Below, piece after piece: positions 36,610 through 46,870 of a stretch of 64,000 nt of DNA. The stretch lies in contig JAMXBD010002762.1 of NCBI GenBank assembly GCA_024138025.1, positions 101,455 through 165,454 of the forward strand, read 5' to 3'. The translations under genes and the position numbers were made by a program. The DNA comes from Combretum micranthum (Eukaryota > Streptophyta > Magnoliopsida > Myrtales > Combretaceae). Below the pieces are notes generated by a model that saw only the letters and a program-made list of their open reading frames with translations, had not been told where the DNA came from and did not search any database. How positions within the stretch are numbered: position 1 is the stretch's first letter; every line of letters begins with the position of its first letter.

Positions 36610-37748
36610 AATCTCTTTGGACAATCGTTTATCATATGCCCACTGTCCCCATAATAATAACATTTGTTCTGTAATTGTGGACAATACCTTGGGTAATGAG
36701 AACCTTTACATTTCCAACAAGTTACATTAGTCTTCCCCATTACTCCTCCTTTATTTACATTAAAAGGTTTGAAGAATTTAACCTTCTTAGGCACAGGACT
36801 TGCTGTAGAACCATCATACATTCTTTTCCCGAACATAGTTCCTTTCTTTTTATACCTCTCAATTTCATACTTCCTTGCACGTTCAATAATACGAGCTTTT
36901 TCCAACATAGCTGCAAAGTTGTCAATCTCAAATTCAGCAAGTCTTCTTTGGAAATGAGGTTCGAGTCCCGCCATGAAAGTCTGTCTCTTAAGTTCATCAC
37001 TGTCCCGATAAGCATCTGGAGCAAATTGCAACAATCGATTAAACTCATGCTCATACTCATCAATGGTTTTAACTCCTTGGGTCAAATTCATCAGGTCAGT
37101 GCTATACTTTGCTTTTAGACTACTTGGAAAATACTCCTTCAAAAATTCTCGTTTGAATATTTCCCAAGTAATTGGTTGGGACAAACTTCTTTGTTTCGAA
37201 TTCCACCATATCCTTGCTCTTAACCTTAACAAATAAGTTCCATAAGATACTTTCAAAGCTTCAGGCACTTGAAAAACATCAAGGGATCGCTCAATCTGAG
37301 CTAGCCAATCTTCAGCTTCCTCTGGCTTTCCCGGTATTCCCTCAAAATATCTGTTGCATTTAATGAATTCCGGCAACAAATTCCTCTGAGGTCGTAAAGG
37401 TGGTGGTGGTGGCAATTCCTGTTCATATTGAGGGGGTCCTTGTACCTCAGCAGCAGACTCATTTGGATTCACTGGTCCATTTTCCTGAAATTGAACCGGT
37501 GGGGTATGCCTTTCATTCCTTCTGGGATTTGGTGGAGTCATTGCTGGTGCTCCAACAGGTGGTGCTCCATTTGTGGCTTGCATGTTTTGCAAAGCTTGCA
37601 AAATCAAAACATTTTGTTGCTGAAGACTTTGTAAAACATCCTCAATTCGGTGTTGAGGTTCTGCAGGAGCATCTATTGGTGGATCTCCAGACATTCGGGC
37701 ATTTCTACTTTTATTTCTTCCCCTTGGCATTCTATTAATATTAAACAT
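36610..37748 (-). CDS. Element 3 gag, N-terminal part (capsid and two knuckles)
   Basis: Open for 379 codons up to the solo LTR; the frame then runs on for 91 codons of LTR sequence to 36336, making a chimeric tail. Starts at residue 1 (MFNINRMPRG) or, more likely, Met7 (MPRGRNKSRN). Residues about 30-55 form a Gln-rich helix (RIEDVLQSLQQQNVLILQAL), about 60-120 a Pro-rich linker, and about 125-300 the gag/capsid fold with FIKCNRYFEGIPG, WWNSKQRSLSQPITW and DEYEHEFNRLLQFAPDAYRD. Near residue 342 a short knuckle CWKCKGSHYPRYC has one residue fewer than CCHC. A second, CYYYGDSGHMINDC, has its second Cys changed to Tyr. Gag assembles the particle around the RNA. Apart from the insertion this frame is intact, unlike pol. 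Confidence 0.9.
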
Positions 37749-38022
37749 ATTACTTAAGTCAGATCATAACTCGTCTTTATCAAAAGTCATCAAGATCATT
37801 CATATGTATATATGCAACACATATATATACATAACCAAAATACATAAAAGCTTTTCATGGTTAGTGCATCATGTACATATCCAAAAATTGCACTACCCTA
37901 ACTTAGCTTCCTATCATAGTCATCAAAAGATACATATATAAGTCATCAAAAGTCTACTAATATCGTCCTATCATGTCATCATAACTGATAATACACATCA
38001 TCATATAATACTCAAGTCAGAC

Positions 38023-38969
38023 TCAGGGACTAGGATGAAGACGACCCTTGCCCTTCTCCTGAGGGCCTAATCGTGGATAACCATCCTCTCCCTCAGAACT
38101 ACTATCATCGATCTCAATCATCACACTCTCATCCCCTGGAGGTGCCAAAGTCAGGGCTGTGTCCATCACCCTAATGCCTCTGGGTGCTGGCCTCCTCTCA
38201 TCCTTAGCTCTAGATGGAATATCTCTCTCAATCCATCCTCCCTGTGCTGATCCAATCCATTTGGCATAATTGTAATCTGAGACATACTTCTCTGCCTCAA
38301 TCCTTCGTCTCTTACCCTCTCTCTCATCCAACAACTCTGTGGTGATACTCCTCATGTAGACAGTAGTCTGAACTGTCTCCTGTACCACCCGATCCTGTAC
38401 TGCAGCAGGACGCTGGAACTCACCTGCTATCTCAGGGATAATAGGTGGTTTCCTCATTAACATGCGTCTAGAGTGACTGCACCTGCTGAGTCGTGCCAGC
38501 ATCAAATCATCATCATAAGCAGCATCACCTCTGACTCGGGCATGATCCTGCCTCACATCATGAGCATAGACTGCTCCTCTGCCAATACCCACCCAGACTC
38601 TAAAATCTGGGAGCTCTGGCTCTCTGATCTAGATGAAACTATAAATGCTATGTTATCGATCTCCAGACCACCTCCTTTCTGCACTATCAGCCTCTCAAAT
38701 CTGTAGAGCGTCTCTATAGCTGATCCATTATCTGGAAAAGCCCGCTCCATCAAGAATAACTAGCCTTTAAACAAAGGCAATAATCCTCTCTTCCAGGTGC
38801 TGAGGATCTCATCCAAAGTCTTAGTAATCCCGCTCAGATATAAGTCCTCTACCAGAACTCGTAGTCTGCGCCTGTAGTCTGTCAAAGTCTCCTCCTCCTG
38901 CATACTAAAGATCTCCCATCTAATGTGACACGTAACAGGATTAGTCTGCACACACAATAAAATTTGCAT
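38023..38969 (-). pseudogene. Extra ORF upstream of gag in element 3 (unknown function)
   Basis: Between the PBS and gag lies a coding-like region on the sense strand, in three frames joined by small shifts: 38969-38760, 38753-38553 and 38592-38023 (189 codons, open to a stop). The first part has SMQEEETLTDYRRRLRVLVE, faintly like a retroviral capsid helix, and DEILSTWKRGLLPLFKG. The middle has FPDNGSAIETLYRFERL and GGGLEIDNIAFIVSSRS. The last has YAHDVRQDHARVRGDAAYDD, a basic nuclear-signal-like EGKRRRIEAEK, and an acidic EIDDSSSEGEDG followed by a Lys/Gly/Pro tail. Element 2 keeps the same residues with substitutions. I recognise no family. An extra 5' ORF is known in Ogre elements, but I see no similarity I can vouch for. 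Confidence 0.6.
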
Positions 38970-39124
38970 GATTAATAATAATCACACATACTTTATTCCT
39001 AGTTGTGCAGTATAATTCTACATGACTACCCAACTACTACTAATACATGCTAACTAAATCAAATTTACCACATTCACTAAATGTAATTCTTTCACATATT
39101 CATCTTTCTTATTCTAGCAACCAT

Positions 39125-39136
39125 GCTCTGATACCA
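39125..39136 (-). other. Primer-binding site, initiator Met tRNA (element 3)
   Basis: In sense TGGTATCAGAGC begins 9 bases after the 5' LTR end. It is complementary to the 3' end of plant initiator tRNA-Met, the usual primer of chromoviruses, and starts minus-strand synthesis. Element 2 has lost this site by deletion. Confidence 0.92.
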
Positions 39137-40699
39137 ACTTAATTCTGTCACGCCCCGAGGGTACCCTAGTAGTAATAAACAAGTTACACTTGAATATTAT
39201 CACTAGATTACCTTCAGAGAATGACAGGTTTTCAAAATAACAGGATCTTTTAAGTTGCTTGATAAGAAATAACAAATATATGAGAGAAATGATTTAGTGA
39301 ATAACCATTACAAACTATTACAAACCATATATCTTGTTGAAGTATACAACTAAATATTCTACTCTAATAGTACATAACCATCAAACTAAAATAGATCTGT
39401 AGACTTCTAGCTTCAAAGCCCTTACCGGAGCATATTCCTGGATGTAACTAACCAGGACGTAATGTGAACCTGAAAAGACTGTAGGAGTATGAGCGAAACC
39501 ACAGCTAGTGAATAATCAGACATACCATACATCACACAGTCATTAACCAATCATATGCAATGCAATCACTCAGCCATATGTACAGATACAAGTTTGGATG
39601 ATCTAGAATCCAAACAGGAAAAAGATTTGCGCCCTCTTTTTAATGGGTTGAAGAACAAAACTCAATGACCCACCTGCCCAGGAGAGACTAAGTACACAGG
39701 AGAATCAACGATTTCTCGTTTTAATGTTATCACTTTGAATATAGTGGCTTCCACAAACCATCTCCTGCAATCCCCTTAGAAACTCCCTAAGTATTAATCA
39801 TTTCCAAGCGATTCTACGGGCGACGTTCTTCGGTGCCTTTTAGTTCCTCATAGGACCGCCAGACCAAAGAGAACCTTGGAAGACTCACACATTGGATCAA
39901 CCAAGCAAAAACAGAGATCCGAAATATTAATACGTAGCAGGCTGTCACAATCATATATGCAATAATGCAATTCGTGCAATGCATGCCCAGATTATTTTGT
40001 TAAGTCAAAAACTCATAATCAATTTCGAGGTGACCATATATTACATACAATCATCATTATACTATTGCACATCATCAACCATTGCGTTATCGCTTGTATA
40101 AAGATATTTTAGCAATCATACAATCATATCATATCAAACTTTCAACAAACACTCGTTTGTTTATCTTGCATTACATGTTCGACTATTTACAATCACAACC
40201 AGTACAATATGACTGAATTACTCACCTGCTCATACCGACTCAGTCGTAGTAGTCCACTGGTAAATCTTCTAATGAGTCAAATTCACCTATTTAAAACAAA
40301 ATATTCATCAATATCATCTAGCTAAATTCCTACATGTGCCTTGTGTCCTAGACTCGATATTAATACTTAGTATTGTCGGGTTTTTCCTATTTTTATCTCA
40401 CATAATTGTTTAGTTATTTTTAGAAGTCACATTGCTCAAGAAATTAACTTATTTCAATTTCCATTCTTATATACATTATCTTGTTAAAACAAATATTAGA
40501 CTAATAATACTCTAAATATCTTAGTTCTAGGGTTTCCAAAAGTTAATAGATAAAAATTCTAATTAGACTTAGTTATTTGTAGTAAAGTCATTATCTAGTA
40601 CATATTTATATAACAAACATATATACATACTTAGTAGGTATTATATATATATATATATATTCGGTTTAGGTCAGAAAGGCTTTCGTTGCAAAATTTTAG

Positions 40700-40985
40700 C
40701 TGTAAGCCGGCTCAAGGCCGCCGGCCTAAATCCCCAGGTGCCGGTGCAAAATTATTTTGAAGAAAAATTTACTTATCGAAAGCACCGGTGTTGAAAGCTG
40801 CCGGCTTACAACGTACGCCGGCCCTACGCCGCCGGCATAGATCACCAGGTAGCCGGCTTACGTCGAATTTTGCGTGAAAATTATTTTACGTAGCCTCTGT
40901 TTAAGTGTAAGCCGCCGACCTATCCATGTAAGCCACCGGCGTACATCGTTTACACTGCCGGCCTTGAGGCAGCGTTGCACTGTTC
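40700..40985 (-). repeat. GCCGGC palindrome cluster, element 3 5' LTR
   Basis: Same cluster as 29420-29705 with a few base changes, for example GCCGGCATAG against GCCGGCGTAG. It lies about 490-770 bp downstream of the TATA box, inside the candidate leader intron, and is followed in sense by a (TA)n tract (about 40640-40662). Confidence 0.85.
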
Positions 40986-41469
40986 ATCATCTTCCTCCTC
41001 GGTTCGATTCTTTTTCTTTGGTTTTTACACGTTAGAAACTTACTTAAACTACTTCTAAGAGTTTATACATCATATATAAGGACATACAACAACTTTTAAC
41101 ACGTTTAAACACATAAATAAATAGATCTCGATTTTGTGAAAGTAAAACTAGGGTTTTGAAGTTTTACCTCGTTGGAGCTTGTTGAGTGCAATCCGAAGCT
41201 CGTGTTTGTGTTTATTAAGTTCCTAAGATGATTTTAAGTCAGTTACAAATCATATCTTCGAACAAAAATCCTTTAAATCAAGTCCACTTACCTTTGTGTT
41301 CGTTTTGAGAGTTTTTGGCTTTGTTTTTCCTTTGATCCGAGTTGGTGGTTTATGATCTAGTTTTTCTTTGTTTTTGATTTGTTTTGGTGGATACTTGGGA
41401 GTCTATTTTGTGCTGTGGAACCTGAGAGTGAAGGAGTTTTGTTTGTTCCTCATTAATGCATTTGATTAC

Positions 41470-41481
41470 ATATATATATAA
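41470..41481 (-). promoter_or_regulatory. TATA box of the element 3 5' LTR
   Basis: In sense TTATATATATAT lies about 1.1 kb into the LTR, followed by an A/C-rich leader and then a consensus splice donor. The equivalent position is conserved in element 2, the solo LTR (about 47917-47930) and the forward LTR at 51348-51357. Confidence 0.65.
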
Positions 41482-42576
41482 GAGAAAGAGAAGGTGAAGC
41501 TGCAGCCGTTTCTTCCTTGTTTCTCTCCGAATTTGATCTCTTTCAGCTGTTATTTTCCATGCATTTATTGTCAAGTTGAGGTGGCATTTCCTGATTGGTC
41601 CTTGGGTTGCTTTTGTTGACAATTTGGGTTAATTATTGAGAACATTCGGTTGCTTTCTTCCTCTCCTCAAATTGCACCGAATGCAGCCGGAAAACATGCA
41701 TATATACATTAGTTTATTTATTTAATTAAAGTTTGAGTTAATTATACGGGTTATACGGGTATATTAGCTAGTATTTGGAAGTTTTCGTGTAAAAGTATGA
41801 GTATAAAGTTGTATAAAACACTTAGATTTCCAAATAATACAAATTTAGGTTATATATATACGTAGTTAATTATTCGTATAATTTTATTTCCCACGATTTG
41901 GATTTCTTAAGCTCATTGGGTCAATTTTCGTTTCAGGCCCCGATAGCTCAAGAAAACTCGGTTTAGAACAATAGTGTGATCCGATTATTCATTTGAAGTT
42001 TAGATTTTGAGTTATTCAACAGTTTATATTTCCGTTGTGTATTTAAAATCTTGACAATTCATTCTTGGATCATCGTTTTCTAGATATAAGCGTATATGGT
42101 CGTTTATACAGTATTGGGCATCATACAGAAATTAGACTATATTTATATCTTTAGTTTTGATACTAAACATAAATTCTTATTAATAGCTTTTAAATTTAAC
42201 TAAGAATCTCAAAATTAGGGTTTAAGTATATATATAAACTCGTTATTGATCATTATTCTAGTCTTGAATCATTATCGGTATCAAAACAATCATTTAGTCT
42301 TTATATTCACATTTTCTATTTAAATCTATTAGTATACTAGGTTTCGGGTCTAGATATTACATCATATCTCGAATTAGTTATTCAAGACACAAGATTTCGT
42401 TTTCGGTATTAACTAGGGTTAAAGAATCTCTTTATTTGAATCCTAGGTCTTTCATTCATCCAAAAATCTAAATATTAGCCTATTATTAGACTTCACTCAG
42501 AATCTAAATCTATTATCTAGTTTATATAATCTATTATGAAGTCGGATACTAATGTGAAAAATTCCCGGGGTTTACA

Positions 42577-42581
42577 CGAAC
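42577..42581. repeat. Target duplication of element 3, right copy
   Basis: CGAAC, identical to 27861-27865, lies directly after the final A of the right LTR. Confidence 0.95.
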
Positions 42582-42640
42582 CCATGACCTATGGCTTGGG
42601 CTAGGGTCTGGGTCAGTGGTTTTAACCATTAGGCCATTGG
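42577..42640 (-). promoter_or_regulatory. tRNA-like Pol III promoter (A and B boxes), split by element 3
   Basis: In sense TGGCCTAATGGTT (42624-42636) resembles an A box. About 40 bp later GGGTTCG joins, across element 3, to AACCAGC at 27854-27860, making a B-box-like GGTTCGAACC. This is the layout of a tRNA-derived SINE head or a tRNA-like piece within the LTR. It is not a tRNA gene, since no cloverleaf arms are evident. Confidence 0.5.
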
Positions 42641-42976
42641 CCTGTGCCTGGTTGGGTTTGACAAATTTTAATTTTAAGGCTCATTCAAAATTCACTTAAT
42701 TAAACAAAATAATTTTTGAAAATTTGTTTAATTATTTTTATAAACAATTTACAACAAAAATATATTATCAAGCTCAGATAATTAAAAATTTTTATTTTTC
42801 TATTTATTTTATTTGTTAATTTTTTTTATTTTTTCAAAAATTCTTATTTTCTTCTTTTTTATCTATATTTTCTTCTTTTTACTTATCTTTATTATTATTT
42901 TTTTTATGAGCTTGATGTAATACTAATTTTTATTATAAATTAGAGCTCTAAACTTGAGCAAAATTGGGTGTCTACA

Positions 42977-44990
42977 AAAATTATATTTTTAGATTAGTTG
43001 AAACATTAACATTATGTAGATGCAAGTATCACGAGCATGTAAGGTAGTAAGACATAAGAAAATACTAGAAATAAATAATGAGCAAGAAAATAAAATATCA
43101 AGTATTGGGAACTTAGCTTCATCAAGGTATCCCGGTTAAGTATTGGAGCCTTAGCTTTATCAAGGCATCCCGGGACTAAGAATGGACTAGTCTCGAAAGA
43201 TTAAAGAAAATAAACAAAAGGTTGTTTTGACTTGATATGGACAAGTCTAAGACTAAAAGACTAGTCTTAATAACAACATAAAATAAATAAATTGCATAAC
43301 TTGGAAATAAATAAATAACAAATGAGCTTATATACTCTAAATATAATATTACATAATATATACTATATAAGTTAGATTAAAAGCAAATAATAACAATAAT
43401 AATAACAACATAATAAAATAGGAATCTTCTGTGCAAGAACAAAACATGAACATGTTGTTGCTTTTACTACTCATATGAGTTTCAAAACAACACCATAGTC
43501 ATGTTAAGTTACATGACATGAGTGAATAATAGTTGGAAGAAATATTTACCTAAAGTGGGTAAGTGGTTTGAAGATGGTAGTGAATTTATGGTTATGTGGC
43601 TATGTGGTTATTGATAAATAGTAGTTGTAGAGAGAAATTTTGTGAGTATTTGGTGGAAGAGAATTTTTCGTAGAGGGAAATATTGTAGAGAGAGTTTGTG
43701 TAGTGAATTTGAGAGAGTTTTGGTAGTGTAATGAATTGTGTGAAAGAATGAAAGAGGAAGGGGGTATTTATAGAATTTTTGGAGTGAATTTTTTATGTAA
43801 GAAAATAAATGAAAAAGAAAATAAAAGAGAGGGAAATGGGGAGGAGTGGCGCCAGTTCTAGATGTAGGAGGGAAGAGAAATTGATTTATTTTATTTATTT
43901 TGTAATAAAAGAAGTAATGTGTAAAGTTTGATGTGATTAAAGTTGTATTGGAAATATAAAAAGTAAGAAAATAAATATGTAGGTGTAAGAAATAGGTGTA
44001 CAACAAAGTAGAGATAGTGAAATAGTAATGAATAGAAAAAAAGTACTATGAATAGTAGACTAGACAATTAAAGTACCGATAGAAATAAAAATACACGTAA
44101 TAATGCGATATCTGTAATTTTTAGCAACCGAAAAATTTTAAAACTGATATTTTTGAAATCCTTGTATTTTTACGAGTCTATTGGTATAAACAAAATATTT
44201 TTAATATTCCGAGCTCCGGGACACGCTTTTCGAGCACTGATCCCGTTTGAGTCCGAAGGATATCCGAAATTCGTGAATCCGATATTTTTATGTTACCCTA
44301 TAATATTACGAACTATTCTAGGCCATTAATTAATTTCATTTTTTAGGGTTTGAAAACGCGGGATTGCCAGATCTTAAACACTAGGGTTTGTTATGGGTTT
44401 TGTTGACTTTAGGATTCCGGTTTGACTTCTAGTTTCGTCGAGATATTCGTAAGATCGTATAATTTTTTAGTTTTGATCGCTTTATATTTTTAGCTCGGCG
44501 TCTATGGTTTATCTTATTTTATTTGTGATTATTTAATAGTTTTTAGTCTCGGGATCATTTAACCGAGTCTAGAGTTATGAGTTGACTCAGTTTGACTTTT
44601 GGTGAAAATTGAAAATTGTGATTCTAAAATTTACTACGAAGGATTTAAGAGTTTCTCATTTCGTTGTTAAGCGGTTTTTGGATCTATTGTTTTGATTTGC
44701 ATTTTAGGAATTAGGTAGATGATTTAATTGGCGTACGGATATTGATTTATACCAGTAGTTGGACTTTATTTTGTTCAAGGGTTCTCGTTTCCTCAAGATT
44801 CAGAAAACTCGTTTTCGATCTTATTTGGAATTAAGTTTTAACTTGATTTGATTTTAGGATCTTGTTTCCATTGTTTTGGACTCGGTATAGAGTTTAATTT
44901 TTATCTTGAGTCGATTTTCGAGATTTAAATTTTGATATTAGACTTCTAGGATTATTTTCTAAGAATTATGAGAATTTTTGGGGGTTTACA
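42977..44990 (-). mobile_element. Reverse LTR fragment, family A
   Basis: In sense it starts TGTAAACCCCCAAAAATTCT (44990 leftward) and follows element 1's LTR through U3, the leader (43600-44100) and the segment GGACTAGTCTATTCTTAGTCCCGGG, ending where the Tat-like LTR begins. It is therefore missing its sense 3' part. A short tandem duplication (about 43098-43172) repeats AAGTATTGG...ATCCCGG. Open stretches such as 43608-44006 are the complement of the purine-rich leader, not genes. Confidence 0.8.
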
Positions 44991-44999
44991 TGGACACTT

Positions 45000-45004
45000 C
45001 AAAC
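45000..45004. repeat. Target duplication of the solo LTR, left copy
   Basis: CAAAC directly precedes TGTCATGCC and is repeated at 49084-49088 directly after GGTTTACA. Confidence 0.92.
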
Positions 45005-46814
45005 TGTCATGCCTGAGGGTATTATATAATAATAATCAAGAATCCTCGATTACCATTATTAGTTGTTATCTCTAGAGTGACATGATTTCCAAAAACAGGA
45101 TCTTTTAGTTGCTTGAATGGAATAATCAAACATATATAAGATGTTAAACTAGTAAACAACTTTTACAAACTATGATATTACAGATCATAAGCTTTATAAG
45201 TCCTTACAACTATAGCTGATGGTTCTAATGCACTTTAAATGCATCACAAGTCTATTACAGATATAGATATTCTAACCCTATACTAAACTTTAAGCTTCTA
45301 ACTTCTAATCTCTTACCGGGACCATGCTCCTGCTAGTAATGAGCCAGGGTCGCAAAGTGAACCTGAAAGGACTGTGGGACTGTGAGCTAAAACACAAGCT
45401 CAGTGAATAACCAGAACTTATTGCACATAACATACAAGTTATTTAACAATCATATGAAATGCATCAATCACACAAATTAACATTACAAGCTTAGATAATC
45501 CGGAATCCAAACAGGATGAAGATTTACGCCCTCCCATCGGGGTTGAAGGATCACAATCTATGGTCCACCTACCCAGGAGAGACTTAAGCTTTCAGGAAGT
45601 AATAATATTCAATTTACTTATCTCTTTAAGCTTATCATGTTTCATTATTTATTTCCTGTGTTAGCTTTAGAAACTCCACTAAGTGTTAGTTATTCCCATG
45701 TAATACCATAAGCGGCGTCCTTCGTTTACCATGTAGTTCCTATGGTATTAACAGAACAAAAGTAATCTTGCAATTAACTAATAGCTCTCTGGCTTAGATA
45801 ATTCAAGCATTACCAGAGATCCGAGAAACTAATACGTAGTAGGCTACCACTTACTCCAATGCTTTTTTATGCATAGTATGTAATGCATGATTATTTTCCA
45901 TTATGGTACTAGTAGTTTTTAATCAATTGAAGGTGATCAAGCAATACAGACACTCAATTAGATAGTACATACATTATCAAGATACATGCTTTGTGTTATC
46001 ACTTATTTTAGAGTGACATGGCAATCAATGGAATACAATACACAACTTTTATATTTCAAACAGGTCACAATTTTCATTATCTTTTTATTTAGGTTCACTA
46101 CTAGTACAGGCACAACCAATGTAATAAGACTGAGTTACTCACCTGCCCTCCTATTTAATTGTAGTAATCTTCAGGTAGGTCCTCCCCAATACCCGAGTCA
46201 CTATTAAGAAAATAATATAATCATTAAAATTTCTAGACTATACAATCTAGTTCCTATGAATATTTAAGTGTTCTAATGGTTTGTTGGGTTTCTATTTTAT
46301 TCTTAACTAGTCCTTTCGAAATAACCCTAAGTTCTAATTCATTGCATTCACAATTTTATTTTATTATTTCTGGTTGGATACTTAATCTATTGATTGGGTA
46401 TTGGAAAGTTTAACAATTTAGTTAATTCATTTTTATTGTTCAAAACTATTAGTTTTCCTTTTAAATTACTTAATAAATTTTTCTTATAGAATATAGGTAT
46501 TTATACTCATAATTTTAGATTATCTAAATTTCCATTGTTATCTATTCCTTTTTAAATATGTATGTAGTATTTACTAAACTCTATATTATATATAGATATG
46601 TACCTATATATATTTTTCTATAAATTAGTTAAAATATTATCTTTATGAAAATATACTTACTAATAAAAAGATTTATAAATTTTATTATAATTATTTTGAA
46701 AATTTATCCTTACCGTAAATACTAAGAGTATTAATAATTTCTATCAATAATAGTACTAAAAGTAATTATAACATCAATAATACTAATAATAATGATAGCA
46801 ATATAATAATAATA

Positions 46815-46870
<56 letters not shown>

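Larger units (their letters stand above)
27866..42576 (-). mobile_element. Element 3: complete family C chromovirus (14,711 bp, reverse)
   Basis: Both LTRs (27866-31281 and 39146-42576), a PBS matching initiator Met tRNA, a PPT and a perfect 5-bp target duplication are present. In sense order: 5' LTR, PBS, extra ORF, gag, candidate 112-nt intron, protease, RT, RNase H, integrase, chromodomain, PPT, 3' LTR. Gag is split by a 1.54-kb solo LTR of another family (35067-36609). Frames carry scattered single-base indels, but all protein motifs are easy to read and the two LTRs are nearly identical, so insertion was recent. The chromodomain, iMet PBS and long LTRs suggest the Tekay lineage of chromoviruses (inference). 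Confidence 0.92.
39146..42576 (-). mobile_element. 5' LTR of element 3 (3431 bp)
   Basis: Plus-strand ends are TGTCACGCCCC and CGGGGTTTACA. This is the copy expected to drive transcription. The minus-strand TATA (TTATATATATATG) is at 41470-41481. A consensus donor CAAAG/GTAAGT begins its intron side at 41291, about 180 bp downstream. A pyrimidine-rich acceptor TCTTTTCAG/G ends at 39470. Splicing these would remove 1.8 kb of leader, including the GC cluster. Confidence 0.93.
42577..42976 (-). mobile_element. Tat/Ogre-like reverse LTR, 5' terminal part
   Basis: The plus strand ends AATTGGGTGTCTACA at 42976, in sense the LTR start TGTAGACACCC. The sequence continues across element 3 into 27865-25191. 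The centre is extremely T/A-rich (42780-42940). The right neighbour is a family A LTR. Confidence 0.65.

Noticed and set aside
42577..42640. tRNA gene
   Set aside because: Only A and B box-like sequences are present, without the paired arms of a tRNA.
43608..44006. 132-codon minus-strand open stretch
   Set aside because: It is the leader of a family A LTR read in sense; composition is pyrimidine-driven and the frame is not kept in element 1's LTR.
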